This document shows positions 25,848 to 35,152 of a stretch of DNA of 64,000 nucleotides, in pieces. The translations under genes were made by a program, and so were the position numbers. Origin of the DNA: Anaerolineae bacterium (GTDB lineage Bacteria; Chloroflexota; Anaerolineae; 4572-78; J111). Below the pieces are notes generated by a model. The model saw only the letters and a program-made list of their open reading frames with translations, was not told the DNA's origin and did not search any database. The stretch is from contig JAHDWA010000013.1 of the NCBI GenBank assembly GCA_023382535.1, positions 1-64,000 of the forward strand, given 5' to 3'. Each line of letters starts with the position of its first letter. Position 1 is the stretch's first letter.

Positions 25848-28800
25848 CTACTGTTTGATGATGCTGGGTAAGTAATTGTCAAATCCAGTTTCCTCAGCCG
25901 CTTGGATGACAAAGGTGGCCGGAGGAGATACGGTGGCTATATTGCCGGCGGCGTCGTATGCCCGTACCGTCCAGGTGTAACTGTTATCAGGCAGGTCAAC
26001 CAGGGGCGTAAAATTAGATTGGGTGGTTGTCATGCTGGCTCGGCCTTGCAAGGTCAAATTACCGCCGCTATTTGTTACCACCAACGTGTAACCGATCACC
26101 CCTACGTTGTCGGTAGCGTCGGCCCAATCGAAAACGGGCCGGGAGGTGTTGAGGATTATGCCGAGTGTGGGGGTCAAGAGGGCAGGATTGGGAAAGGTGG
26201 GCGCTTGGGTGTCTGGCCCGGATTGCACTGTCACTGTAGCCACCGCCGCGGCCGTCACTTGGGGGCCGCTGGCGGGTGTGCCGGTGACACCTACGGTATT
26301 GGTGAGCGGGCCAGGGAAGTTGCCCGCTAATACGGTGTACGTTAGCGTTCCTTCGGTTCCGATATTAGGCGCGAGGCTGGTGGTTGGCAAGGTGACAGGA
26401 CCCAGCTTGTTGTCATTGGCTACTATTCCGGTCAGGGTAACACTGCCGGTATTGGTGACGCGGTAGGTATAAGTGATGGTCTGGCCCACTTGAGCCGCGC
26501 TCACGTTGGCTGTTTTGGTCACAGTAATCGCCGGGGTATTGGGGCTGGGGTCGCCCTGGTAACGGGCCAGGGCAACATCGTTTATGTTTACACCAGCGAC
26601 CACAATTTTGCCGTCAGGTTGAAGGGCCACAGCCAGAGCTTCGCCGTAATCCGAATCAAACGCGGTAATGACAATTCCATCCGTATCGAATGAAGTATCG
26701 AGGCTGCCATCATTATTGTAACGGACGACGGTGAAGTCTACAGGGATCCAATCAAAGTCGCTGCTATTAGAATTGCCGGCTACCACAATCTTATTATTGG
26801 ATTGGACAGCTACTGCATAAGCCACATCCCCGATACCACTAATGTCGGTGATTTCTAGACCATCACCGCTAAAGGTAGTATCCAAGCTGCCATTGCTGTT
26901 ATAACGGACGATAACAAAATCTGGATAATCGCTCCCGTCATAGTGAGCCCCTCCTACGACGACAATTTTGTCATTACCTTGCAAGGCAACTGCTTCAGCG
27001 TAAGCGTTGCTGCCAATCGGTGTTGTGACAATTCCATCTCCACCAAACGAAGTATCCAGACTGCCATTGCTGTTATAGCGAGCCAGGGTAAAATTTTCTT
27101 GACCGTAGTAGCCACTCCAACCGACTACGACGATCTTACCATTGGATTGGATAACCAAGTCGTGTACCTGATCAAGCGTATCTAGACCTATCGGAGTCGT
27201 CGTTATGCCATCGCCGGCAAAAGAGGGATCAAGGGTGCCATTAGGATTGTAACGAACGAGGGTGAAATCTTCTTCACCATAGACGCCACTGTAACCGGCG
27301 ACCACGATCTTGCCATCTGGCTGAATACCGACGGCTGTAGCCGCAGCACTCTCGCCGAGACCCTCGTTACTAACAATCCCATCGGTATCAAAGGTCGGAT
27401 CAAGGGTCCCATCAATATTATAACGAATCACGATAACCTTTGTGCCAAAGAGATTCTCAGAGGAGGCCCGGCCCACGACCACGATTTTGCCATCGTCCTG
27501 GACGGCCACATCGTAGGCAGAGTCGTCGGGACTGACGGGAGTGCCTACAATGCCGCCATTGCCAAAGGTAGGATCGAGGCTGCCATTACTATGGTGGCGA
27601 GCCACGGCCACCATGTTGGTAAAATAGGTGCGCCACCTGGACCCGACCACCACAATTTTACCATCAGATTGCAGAGCCATAGCAGAGGCTCGGTCCTCAC
27701 CGTGACCGAGGTTGGTAAAAACCTGGCCATCGGCATCGAAGGTGAGGTCGAGGCTGCCACTGGGTTGATAGCGCCCCAAAGCAAAAGTAAAATTCCCTTG
27801 ACCAGCGGCCACAAATTTGCCATCACTTTGCACAGTAAGTGCTCCGGCGCTGCCAAAAGAGGTCGGAGCTATCCCATTCGTGCCAAATGAGGTGTCCAGA
27901 CTGCCGTTACTGTTGTAGCGGATTAATGCGGAGCCTGCTACCACAATTTTGCCGTCCGTTTGAAGCCGTAGCCCGTAAGCAGTACTTTCATTCGGCCCCG
28001 TAGCTGTCGTAACGATTCCATCGCTGTCAAACGAGATGTCAAGGCTACCATTGGCGTTATAGCGAGCCAGAGCAAATTCATAGTAGAAGCTAAATTCAGA
28101 TTGACTATAACCTGCGGCCACAATTTTGCCATCGGGTTGGAGGACAATATCTGAAATCCCGCTCTCTAGGCTAGAGATAGTAGTCACAACAATTCCGTCT
28201 GCACCGAATGAAGCATCAAGACTGCCATTACTGGTGTAACGGGTCACAATAAATTGAAAACCATCAGTTCCAGCCACTACAATTTTGCCGTCGGGTTGCA
28301 AAAGGACAGCCCTGGCGCGGTCATAATAGCCGCCCACATCGGTGATCACCACCCCATCCGTATCAAATGATGAATCGAGCGTGCCGTTGCTGTTGTAACG
28401 GACAACCACAAAATCGGTAGATAATTCGGGACCCGTTAAACCAACGATAATAATCTTTCCGTCAGGCTGAACAACCATGCCGTAAGCTTCATCATAGTCT
28501 CCCAGGTGGGTACCGACGATACCGCCACTGCCAAAACTCGGGTCGAGACTGCCGTTGCTGTTATAGCGGGCTAAAACAAAATCTGTACCATAACCATTCG
28601 TTTGAGAACCGGCCACAATAATTTTGCCATCAGACTGACGAGCGATGGCATAAGCTTGATCATCGGCGCTGTTTAAGGAAGTGATCACAACACCCCCACT
28701 GCCAAAGGTAGGATCGAGACTGCCATTACTGTTGTAACGAGCCAGCGTTGTGTCTTCATAACTTCCATTAAAACTGCGGCCCGCAGCCACAATTTTACCG

Positions 28801-28982
28801 TCGGGCTGAAGAACCATCGCGCTAATACTGCTATTGTTGCCGCCGAGGTCGGTAAGCACCTTGCCGCCGTTGCCAAAGGTCGGATCAAGGTCGCCAGGGC
28901 CGTCGGCTCTGGTGATCGTCGCCAAGGTTAAACTCATGCTAAGGCCGAGGATAAGAGCGATACCAATGGAGGGGGTTTTCAT
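25848..28982 (-). CDS. Secreted delta-60 repeat protein
   Basis: The 1044-residue protein has a signal peptide (GIALILGLSMSLTLATITRA) and about 14 copies of the delta-60 repeat (DGKIVVAG...RYNSNGSLDxxFGxxGxV), which probably form a beta propeller or solenoid. A DUF11-like domain (ITVTKTANVSAAQVGQTITY), an Ig/FN3-like domain (FDWADATDNVGVIGYTLVV) and a final YLPSIIKQ follow. Similar short YLP-type tails end many Chloroflexota exoproteins and may be a sorting or anchoring mark. The DNA repeats make recombination or length variation likely. Start ATG with AGGAG ten bases upstream. Confidence 0.93.
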   Translation of the reverse strand: MKTPSIGIALILGLSMSLTLATITRADGPGDLDPTFGNGGKVLTDLGGNNSSISAMVLQPDGKIVAAGRSFNGSYEDTTLARYNSNGSLDPTFGSGGVVITSLNSADDQAYAIARQSDGKIIVAGSQTNGYGTDFVLARYNSNGSLDPSFGSGGIVGTHLGDYDEAYGMVVQPDGKIIIVGLTGPELSTDFVVVRYNSNGTLDSSFDTDGVVITDVGGYYDRARAVLLQPDGKIVVAGTDGFQFIVTRYTSNGSLDASFGADGIVVTTISSLESGISDIVLQPDGKIVAAGYSQSEFSFYYEFALARYNANGSLDISFDSDGIVTTATGPNESTAYGLRLQTDGKIVVAGSALIRYNSNGSLDTSFGTNGIAPTSFGSAGALTVQSDGKFVAAGQGNFTFALGRYQPSGSLDLTFDADGQVFTNLGHGEDRASAMALQSDGKIVVVGSRWRTYFTNMVAVARHHSNGSLDPTFGNGGIVGTPVSPDDSAYDVAVQDDGKIVVVGRASSENLFGTKVIVIRYNIDGTLDPTFDTDGIVSNEGLGESAAATAVGIQPDGKIVVAGYSGVYGEEDFTLVRYNPNGTLDPSFAGDGITTTPIGLDTLDQVHDLVIQSNGKIVVVGWSGYYGQENFTLARYNSNGSLDTSFGGDGIVTTPIGSNAYAEAVALQGNDKIVVVGGAHYDGSDYPDFVIVRYNSNGSLDTTFSGDGLEITDISGIGDVAYAVAVQSNNKIVVAGNSNSSDFDWIPVDFTVVRYNNDGSLDTSFDTDGIVITAFDSDYGEALAVALQPDGKIVVAGVNINDVALARYQGDPSPNTPAITVTKTANVSAAQVGQTITYTYRVTNTGSVTLTGIVANDNKLGPVTLPTTSLAPNIGTEGTLTYTVLAGNFPGPLTNTVGVTGTPASGPQVTAAAVATVTVQSGPDTQAPTFPNPALLTPTLGIILNTSRPVFDWADATDNVGVIGYTLVVTNSGGNLTLQGRASMTTTQSNFTPLVDLPDNSYTWTVRAYDAAGNIATVSPPATFVIQAAEETGFDNYLPSIIKQ

Positions 28983-29101
28983 GAGGGTGATTACTCCTGG
29001 TGAGATGAGGAAATATCGAGAAGAACGTTACATTTTTCACAAGTTATTATAACACCGCAAGATTTGAATTTGGTTTGAAGGTGGCAATGGGAATCCAGGC
29101 A

Positions 29102-29130
29102 TTGACACAGGACCGAAACAGGCGTACAAT
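29102..29130 (+). promoter_or_regulatory. Strong promoter of the phosphoribosyltransferase gene
   Basis: TTGACA (29102-29107), a 17-base spacer and TACAAT (29125-29130) form a near-consensus sigma-70 promoter. The expected start of transcription, near 29137, gives a 37-base leader to ATG 29174. This supports that start over the TTG at 29144. Confidence 0.8.
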
Positions 29131-29173
29131 ACCCGCTTGATTATTGTCTATTTTAACCTACCAGAGCAAAGCC

Positions 29174-29710
29174 ATGTACCCATTTGAAGGTCCGCCCGAA
29201 GAGGAGTTCCAGCGCGAGATTCTAAGTTGGAACGACATTGACAAATTGATAGACCATCTCATCCCTCAATTTAGAGGCACATTTGATGGCCTGTTGATGA
29301 TTACCAAGGGCGGCCTGGTGCCCGGCGGGCTTTTAAGCGAAGCCCTGGGCATCAAAGATGTGCTGACCGCTTCGGTCTATTTTCCCGACGAAGTGGATCA
29401 AAAGCTGGCCTGGCCCACCTTTATGCAGTTTCCGCCCGATACCCTGCTGACCGACCGGCGCATCCTGATTGTGGACGACATCTGGGCCAACGGCCGGGCG
29501 ATCATGATGGTGGTTGGCCGTTTAGCCGCGGTTGGCTGTGAGGCGGAAACAGCCGTATTGCACTATCGCATTCGCTCTAATCTGTTCCCCGATACCGGCC
29601 CCGATTATTACGGCGCTATCACCGACCGCTACCTCGTCTACCCCTGGGAAATGTCGGTGCTGCCGCGGGGTACGCTTAAACCGGGTACCGGGCCGCTGCC
29701 GGCTATCTAA
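29174..29710 (+). CDS. Phosphoribosyltransferase-fold protein
   Basis: The 178-residue protein (from ATG 29174, MYPFEGPPEEEF) has the PRTase core: WNDIDKLIDHLIPQ, a PPi-loop-like MITKGGLVPGGLL, and the PRPP loop ILIVDDIWANGRAIM. It most resembles xanthine/hypoxanthine-guanine PRTases (Gpt type), which salvage purine bases with PRPP, in line with the purine cluster 2 kb away. Substrate not assignable by eye. It may instead be a PRTase-like regulatory protein. Confidence 0.85.
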   Translation: MYPFEGPPEEEFQREILSWNDIDKLIDHLIPQFRGTFDGLLMITKGGLVPGGLLSEALGIKDVLTASVYFPDEVDQKLAWPTFMQFPPDTLLTDRRILIVDDIWANGRAIMMVVGRLAAVGCEAETAVLHYRIRSNLFPDTGPDYYGAITDRYLVYPWEMSVLPRGTLKPGTGPLPAI

Positions 29711-29729
29711 TCTCAAAAATCGGAGCTTT

Positions 29730-29757
29730 TTGCTTAAAGTACAAATAACGGTATAAT
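29730..29757 (+). promoter_or_regulatory. Promoter of the ParB-like gene
   Basis: TTGCTT (29730-29735), a 16-base spacer and TATAAT (29752-29757). It gives a leader of about 190 bases to ATG 29953. This leader contains the hairpin at 29825-29855. Confidence 0.65.
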
Positions 29758-29824
29758 GACTCCCAATTATCAAGCTTGATAATCATCATCCGTTTAATAA
29801 TCAACAGGCTCATCTACTTTCAGC

Positions 29825-29855
29825 GAAGGCGCTTTTCAGCATGAAAAGCGCCTTC
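29825..29855 (+). terminator. Terminator/attenuator hairpin before the ParB-like gene
   Basis: A perfect 13-bp inverted repeat GAAGGCGCTTTTC/GAAAAGCGCCTTC with loop AGCAT, followed by CCTATTTT. It may end the PRTase transcript, but lies after the promoter at 29730, so it would also attenuate the downstream gene. Confidence 0.75.
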
Positions 29856-29952
29856 CCTATTTTAAAGGGGCAGCCTGGTGAATGGCAATGCTCAAAGTAA
29901 GAGCGGATACAAGGCAGTGCTCCTTTTGACTGACTCGAACAGGAGGTCAATC

Positions 29953-31314
29953 ATGTTAACTCCAGAATCAAATGAAGAATTTTCCAGAGCACGACAACGC
30001 GCCTTCGTCGAGGAATGGCTGAACTTCTTCAGAGGTCGCTCGAACAACCTGCTGCCTTTTGAAGAAATCAAACAAAGTTTGCAGTTGCAGGATGCGGCTT
30101 ATAAAGGCTTGCAGGAAATCGAACTGGATAAAATTGTCGGCAGCACCGGCCGCTACCGCGATTTTACCCGCACCTTTCTGCCTAAAAACAGCACCACCGA
30201 GGACCGCTGGCGGCGAGTGGACGCCGTCGCCCACTCTGGAGAGGGCTTTCCCCCTATTGAAGTGTACCAGGTCGGCGACGTCTACTTTGTCCGCGACGGC
30301 AATCACCGGGTCTCGGTGGCCCGCGCTCACGGGGCCAAGACCATCGAGGCTTACGTGATAGAGTACAAAACACCGGTGCCAGTTGGCCCGGACGACGACC
30401 TCGATCAGATTCTACTCAGGATGGAACACGCCCACTTCCTTAAGGAAACTCATCTGGATCAGCTTCGCCCCAACCAAAACGTGGTCTTCACCGAACCGGG
30501 CCGCTACCGGCTGATCGAAGAGCATATTATCATTCACAAGTACCTGCGCGAAATCGCCTGCGGCTGTGAGATTTCAAATGAAGAGGCGGTCGCCAGTTGG
30601 TATGATACCGTTTACCTGCCCCTGGTAGAATTGATCCACCACCGGGGAGTGCTGCGATATTTTCCGGGCCGGACCGAAGCCGACCTGTACGCCTGGCTGA
30701 TTTTGCACCGGGCGGTCCTGGAGGCGGAGCTGGACGCCCTGGGCCAGGTTTCCAATGAACAAGTTATGGACGCTCTGGAAAGGGAAAAAGCTAATCCCCT
30801 GGCGCAACTACTCGGGTTTTTCCAGGACCGGCTGAACCTGGAAGAAGTGTCACTCAAAGCAAAACACGCCCAGTTTTTGCGCGAGACGCGCTTGGACGAG
30901 ATTCGGCCGGAGCAGGCTGTCCTCTTTACTGAGCCGGAAGGCTACGAGTTAGCCAAGGAGCACATCGCTTTTCACAAATTTCTGCGGGAAATGGAGTGTA
31001 ACTGCGAAATCTCCTATACCGAAGCGGTCGGCAGTTGGTACGACCACGTCTACCTGCCGCTCATCGGGCTGATTCGCGAGCGAGCTATCCTCCAATACTT
31101 TCCGGGCCGCACCGAGAGCGATGTTTACCTGTGGCTGGTTCTCCGCCGGGCCGCGTGTGAAGCCGAGCTGGACACCCTGGGCCAGATTCCCGATGAACAG
31201 GTCATTGAAGATTTGGAGCAGCAAGAAGCTCCGCCCCGTTCACTGACCCGGCTGGCCCAACTGTTCGGCTTTAAACCTAAGCCGCAGGCGGTAAATCCGT
31301 TGATGTTCAAATAA
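29953..31314 (+). CDS. ParB/sulfiredoxin-fold protein with duplicated C-terminal module
   Basis: I choose ATG 29953 (MLTPESNEEF), with AGGAGG and 6-base spacing; the longer frame from 29878 is rejected. Residues about 20-155 hold a ParB-like nuclease/sulfiredoxin-type domain with VGDVYFVRDGNHRVSVARAH. Two copies of a roughly 120-residue module follow: HAHFLKETHLDQLRPNQNVVF...EEHIIIHKYLREIACGCEIS...GRTEADLYAWLIL, and HAQFLRETRLDEIRPEQAVLF...KEHIAFHKFLREMECNCEIS...GRTESDVYLWLVL. No parA or plasmid genes are near, so a role in partition is unlikely. Function unknown. Confidence 0.82.
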   Translation: MLTPESNEEFSRARQRAFVEEWLNFFRGRSNNLLPFEEIKQSLQLQDAAYKGLQEIELDKIVGSTGRYRDFTRTFLPKNSTTEDRWRRVDAVAHSGEGFPPIEVYQVGDVYFVRDGNHRVSVARAHGAKTIEAYVIEYKTPVPVGPDDDLDQILLRMEHAHFLKETHLDQLRPNQNVVFTEPGRYRLIEEHIIIHKYLREIACGCEISNEEAVASWYDTVYLPLVELIHHRGVLRYFPGRTEADLYAWLILHRAVLEAELDALGQVSNEQVMDALEREKANPLAQLLGFFQDRLNLEEVSLKAKHAQFLRETRLDEIRPEQAVLFTEPEGYELAKEHIAFHKFLREMECNCEISYTEAVGSWYDHVYLPLIGLIRERAILQYFPGRTESDVYLWLVLRRAACEAELDTLGQIPDEQVIEDLEQQEAPPRSLTRLAQLFGFKPKPQAVNPLMFK

Positions 31315-31327
31315 ATCAACTGCATTT

Positions 31328-31391
31328 GCCGGGATTAGGAGATGAGGGGATTTTTTTGTTCATCTTTTTCCCCAAATCCCCCAATCCCGGC
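31328..31391. repeat. Heptamer inverted array GCCGGGATTAGGAG type
   Basis: Units GGGATTA / GGAGATG / AGGGGAT and, inverted, CAAATCC / CCCAATC / CCGGC enclose a T-rich centre. It is a second copy of the array at 37985-38049. It lies between the convergent ParB-like and SPFH genes and may also serve as a terminator. Confidence 0.7.
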
Positions 31392-31438
31392 CCCTATTTG
31401 AAATACCCGGTCGTGGTTAAATTGCAAGTGACGGTTTA

Positions 31439-31466
31439 GGAGTCCCAAAGCAGAGCTTTGGACTCC
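31439..31466. repeat. Inverted pair GGAGTCCAAAGC type
   Basis: GGAGTCCCAAAGC/GCTTTGGACTCC with a 3-base centre. Near-identical copy at 51771-51796; half a copy (GGACTCCAAAGC) at 1964-1975 at the end of the transposase gene. Confidence 0.75.
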
Positions 31467-31499
31467 ATCACTTACTTTGCAACCACTACCGAAATACCC

Positions 31500-32438
31500 T
31501 TACCTGCTCTTTGAGGGCATTTTCAGCGGCTCTGGCCTGGCGGCATCCGCGGCGACAAGCTGGGCCAACAAGTTGTGGCCGTTTTGAGGCAGCAAGGTTA
31601 GACCGGCCTTCCCCTCCAAAATCTTTTCCGTTTCCAAAATCTCAAACATAGCCCCGGCTACGTCCGGGTCAGCGCAAATTTCTTGCAGCGCCGCCCCGAC
31701 AATCTTGGGGCGCATGGCGTTGGCCCGGGCAAACTCAATCGCCGCCTGGCGCTCGGCGGTGCTGGTGATGATGCTGACCTGGTTGGCCCCATCCTGCCGG
31801 ATCGCCGACGTCACCTGGCGTAGCCGGTTGACCACCTTCTCCTCGATCTGCCGGATCATGCCCGCATCCCGGAGATGGACCTTGCGGATGTAAACCGAGC
31901 CTAGTTTGTAGCCCCACTCTTCGGATTTGGGCGACACCTCGGCCCGCACTGCCTGGCTCATCGGATGGCGATTTTGCAGCATATCGGCCAGCGGCATATT
32001 GCTCAGGGTCCGCACCGTCGCGTTGCTCACATTTGCCGCCAGCGAGCCTTGTGGGTCGGCGTTTTTGAACAAGTAGGCCACCGGGTCGCTGATGACCATC
32101 TCGTACCAGATGCCGATACCCATTGGCGCGCCTTCCTCGGAGTTGACCGGCTGGCTGCGCAGGTACTGCTGGTCAAGCCGCATATCCAGCACATGGCAGC
32201 GGCCCAGCCACCTGACGATCAATGCCTGCGGGCCAAGTTTGAGCCACAAAAAGTTCAAGCCCGGCTCTTTTAACACCGCCACAACCTTGCCAAAGAGCAC
32301 GTAAACGTGGCAGCGGCCCTCCTCGACAATGGCGTACAACCCCAGCAGCCGGGCGAACAGCATCAAAAGCGGGATGGCGATAAACAGGCCAAGAAAGGTG
32401 ACGATAAACACGATGATAAAAGTTGCCAGTCCTTGCAT
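31500..32438 (-). CDS. SPFH/Band 7 membrane protein (distal partner)
   Basis: The 312-residue protein has a long N-terminal hydrophobic segment (about 5-36) and then an SPFH/prohibitin-type domain (VYVLFGKVVAVLKEPGLNFL; IWYEMVISDPVAYLF; RAEVSPKSEEWGYKLGSVYI), and a helical C-terminal region. It is paired with a second SPFH gene whose TAA stop overlaps its ATG (TAATG), so translation is coupled. Such pairs (HflK/HflC-like) assemble into membrane rings that control proteases or microdomains. No FtsH gene is here. It lies at the end of the purine transcript. Confidence 0.88.
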   Translation of the reverse strand: MQGLATFIIVFIVTFLGLFIAIPLLMLFARLLGLYAIVEEGRCHVYVLFGKVVAVLKEPGLNFLWLKLGPQALIVRWLGRCHVLDMRLDQQYLRSQPVNSEEGAPMGIGIWYEMVISDPVAYLFKNADPQGSLAANVSNATVRTLSNMPLADMLQNRHPMSQAVRAEVSPKSEEWGYKLGSVYIRKVHLRDAGMIRQIEEKVVNRLRQVTSAIRQDGANQVSIITSTAERQAAIEFARANAMRPKIVGAALQEICADPDVAGAMFEILETEKILEGKAGLTLLPQNGHNLLAQLVAADAARPEPLKMPSKSR

Positions 32439-33424
32439 TATTTCTGCTCCTCCAGGATGACTTGTTGGGCTTGGCTGTAAAGCCGCAGGCGGACGTTCCG
32501 CAGGTAAGCTTTCAGCACACCAGGGCCGCTCTTTTTCAGTTCGGTCAACTGCGCCGCCAAAGCTTTCAGCGGCTCGACTTCGGCCTGGGCCTTGAGCGTT
32601 TCAATTTCCACCGCCCGCTTCGATTGAACGATTTTCTGGTCGGCGCCAGCCTGGGCCAGGCTGATATCCGACGAGACTTGGTTATGAGCGGTATTGATCG
32701 CCGCCAGGGCTGACTCGACCTCCTGGGGCGGGTCAATCTCGGTAATCAGCGAGGCATCCAACACAATTCCATAGCGGGCTGTGGAGGAAAGGGACTCCTG
32801 GTCCATGTGTTCGTTGAGGTCGCGCAGATTTTTGCGCAGATCGTTGATGGATACGCCGGCCATGATGCTGGGGTCAGCCGGATTGGTGTCGGCCAGGCTG
32901 CTGTTGGGCGCTTCATAATTGGCGATGCGCTCGCGCAGAATGGAGACAAAGTAGCCCATAATATGCACGATGGGCTGTTTAACCCCAAATAGGTAGGCGT
33001 ACAAATTCCGTTCCGACACCCGGTAGCGAATCTGGCCCTGCAAACCGGTATTAAGCTGGTCTTTGGTGACCGCTTCCAGGACCGTGCCCTGCTTGTTGGC
33101 GTTTAGGTCAAGCGGGTCAAAGGCCATATTAACCGTCTGGGTGGCCACCGAGACCTTGTAGATTTTCTCCCAGGGCCACTTGAAATACGGCCCCCCCGGC
33201 TGGATGACCCGCACCTGCGGATACCGGTACCGTTCCCGCTCTTCGGGCCGCAGATACTCGGTAATCGGGTCGTCCAGGGTAGTCGCCCCCTTGATCCGCT
33301 CCGCTCGCCCGAAAATTGTCTTCACCGCCCGCTCATTCTGATTGACGGTATACAACCCCGCCAAAATGTAACGGACGACGAACCAGGCAATAAAGCCAAA
33401 AAAACAACCAAAAAAAGCTGCCAT
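32438..33424 (-). CDS. SPFH/Band 7 membrane protein (proximal partner)
   Basis: The 328-residue protein has an N-terminal helix (FGCFFGFIAWFVVRYIL), an SPFH domain beginning YTVNQNERAVKTIFGRAERI, and a coiled-coil part rich in Ala, Glu and Gln (AQAGADQKIVQSKRAVEIETLKAQAEVEPLKALAAQL). It is HflK-like in plan, longer than its partner, and shares a TAATG junction with it. It starts 24 bases after purN, with an AAGGAGA site, and may be read from the purine operon. Confidence 0.88.
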   Translation of the reverse strand: MAAFFGCFFGFIAWFVVRYILAGLYTVNQNERAVKTIFGRAERIKGATTLDDPITEYLRPEERERYRYPQVRVIQPGGPYFKWPWEKIYKVSVATQTVNMAFDPLDLNANKQGTVLEAVTKDQLNTGLQGQIRYRVSERNLYAYLFGVKQPIVHIMGYFVSILRERIANYEAPNSSLADTNPADPSIMAGVSINDLRKNLRDLNEHMDQESLSSTARYGIVLDASLITEIDPPQEVESALAAINTAHNQVSSDISLAQAGADQKIVQSKRAVEIETLKAQAEVEPLKALAAQLTELKKSGPGVLKAYLRNVRLRLYSQAQQVILEEQK

Positions 33425-33448
33425 GTCTGTCTCCTTTCGTGGGTAAGC

Positions 33449-34063
33449 TTACTCAATTTGGAATTTATACTTTTCGACAGGATTTACACTCCGTATCGCC
33501 TCAACCAACAGCCGGTGCTCCGTGACATGAACCCGCGCCTCCAGGTCCACCAGAGTGTCGCCCGCTTGAAGCGGCACTTCAGCCGTGGCAATGACCGGCC
33601 CGGCGTCTACTTCGGGGATGACCCAGTGGACCATCACTCCGGTGCGGTCAATTTCGCCCCGCTGAAACGCCTCGTAGGCCCGCTGGATCGCCTGCGTCCC
33701 GGCGAATTGGCCGGGCAGAGCCGGGTGCAGGTTCAAAACTCGCCCCGGAAAACGGTCCAAAAAAGCCGGGCTGAGCACGTGCATCCACCCGGCCAGCACC
33801 ACCAGGTCAGGTTGGTAGGCCAGCGTCATCTCGGCCAGGTCGGCATCATACGCCTCCCGTGACTGGTCCGCTTCCCGATAAGCTTTCAAAGGAAAATAGA
33901 GCGTTGGCAGATGCGCTTTTTCGGCGCGAACCAGGCCATAAGCATCGGCGCGATTGGACACCACCACGGCAATCCTGGCCTCCAGCTCGCCGGCCCGGAT
34001 GGCATCAATCAACGCCTGCAAATTTGAGCCGCTGCCGGAGATAAAGACGGCCAGCCGTTTCAT
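33449..34063 (-). CDS. purN: Phosphoribosylglycinamide formyltransferase
   Basis: The 204-residue enzyme transfers formyl from 10-formyl-THF to GAR. It shows GSGSNLQALI at the N-terminus, catalytic Asn111 and His113 (VLNLHPALPG) and Asp153 (VIPEVDAGPV), matching the Asn-His-Asp triad of the family. It is 15 bases behind purM in the purine cluster. Confidence 0.96.
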   Translation of the reverse strand: MKRLAVFISGSGSNLQALIDAIRAGELEARIAVVVSNRADAYGLVRAEKAHLPTLYFPLKAYREADQSREAYDADLAEMTLAYQPDLVVLAGWMHVLSPAFLDRFPGRVLNLHPALPGQFAGTQAIQRAYEAFQRGEIDRTGVMVHWVIPEVDAGPVIATAEVPLQAGDTLVDLEARVHVTEHRLLVEAIRSVNPVEKYKFQIE

Positions 34064-34078
34064 ACTGCTTATTTACTC

Positions 34079-35080
34079 CTACTTCTCTGAGACAATCTCT
34101 CCCACCGCCCAGGCCTGGTCCCCCAAAACAGCCAGGGCTTGGTCAAGCTGCCCCGCCGGAACCACCGCCAGCATTCCCAGCCCAAGATTGAAGGTCCGGG
34201 CCATCTCCGTCTCGCCAATCTGGCCCGCCTGTTGAATGAGTTGAAAAATCGGCGGGATGGGCCAGCTTCCCCGCCGGAGGTGAAGCGCCGTTCCCGGCGG
34301 CAAAATTCGGGGGGGGTTATCCACCAGCCCACCGCCGGTGGTGTGCGCCAGCCCCTTGAGGGTGATGTTGGCTGCCTGTAAGCGCTGGACCTCGGCCAAA
34401 TAGAGGCGATGGGGGGCCAGCAGTGCCTCGCCCAGCGGCTGCCCTAACTCCGGCACCTCCGCCTTTAGGTCCCAGCCCTCAAAAACACGCCGCGCCAGCG
34501 AATAGCCGTTGGTATGCAGTCCCGTCGCCGCCAGACCGATGACCTGATCGCCCGGCCTGATAGTGCGCCCGTCAATGATCCGGCTCCTCTCCACGACCCC
34601 CACCACCGTGCCGACCAGATCAAACTCATTTGGCTCATAGACTCCCGGCATTTCGGCCGTTTCGCCGCCCAGCAGGGCGCAGCCGACCGCCTGGCAGGCC
34701 GCGGCAATGCTCCGCACTACCGTAGCGACCCGCTCCGGCTGCAAGCGGCTCGCGGCGATGTAATCGAGAAAAAAGAGCGGGCGCGCGCCCTGCACCAGAA
34801 TATCATTGACGCAATGGTTGACAATATCAAAGCCAATCGTCTCAAACCGGCCTAGCGCCGCCGCGATTTTGGTTTTGGTTCCGACCCCATCCGTCGAGGC
34901 GACCAGCACCGGCGCTTGCATCTCCTTCAAGGCGGAAATGTCAAACAACCCGCCAAACGCGCCGATACCGGCCAGCACCTCCGGCCCGTAAGTGGCCCCG
35001 ACAGCCTCTTTCATCAGCTCGACCGCCCGCGCGCCGGCCTCAATATCAACCCCGGCATCCCGATAAGTGATAGGTTTCAT
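34079..35080 (-). CDS. purM: Phosphoribosylformylglycinamidine cyclo-ligase
   Basis: The 333-residue protein (AIR synthetase) closes the imidazole ring from FGAM with ATP. It has TYRDAGVDIEAG near the start, the conserved VASTDGVGTKTKIA, FDIVNHCVNDILVQGA, LLGGETAEMPGVY and the HTTGGGLVDNPPR segment. Full length. The spacer before it carries the inverted pair at 35093-35137. The ribosome site is weak (AAAG). Confidence 0.97.
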   Translation of the reverse strand: MKPITYRDAGVDIEAGARAVELMKEAVGATYGPEVLAGIGAFGGLFDISALKEMQAPVLVASTDGVGTKTKIAAALGRFETIGFDIVNHCVNDILVQGARPLFFLDYIAASRLQPERVATVVRSIAAACQAVGCALLGGETAEMPGVYEPNEFDLVGTVVGVVERSRIIDGRTIRPGDQVIGLAATGLHTNGYSLARRVFEGWDLKAEVPELGQPLGEALLAPHRLYLAEVQRLQAANITLKGLAHTTGGGLVDNPPRILPPGTALHLRRGSWPIPPIFQLIQQAGQIGETEMARTFNLGLGMLAVVPAGQLDQALAVLGDQAWAVGEIVSEK

Positions 35081-35092
35081 CTTTAGAAAACT

Positions 35093-35137
35093 AGGTGACA
35101 GGCACTTTTGAAGTAGTCTGATAAGTGCCTGCCACCT
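35093..35137. repeat. Inverted pair AGGTGACAGGCACTT type
   Basis: AGGTGACAGGCACTT and AAGTGCCTGCCACCT flank a centre containing AAGTAGTC. A second copy in opposite orientation lies at 51822-51872. This REP-like unit fills the purD-purM spacer. Confidence 0.8.
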
Positions 35138-35152
35138 TAATCCCGAAAATGT

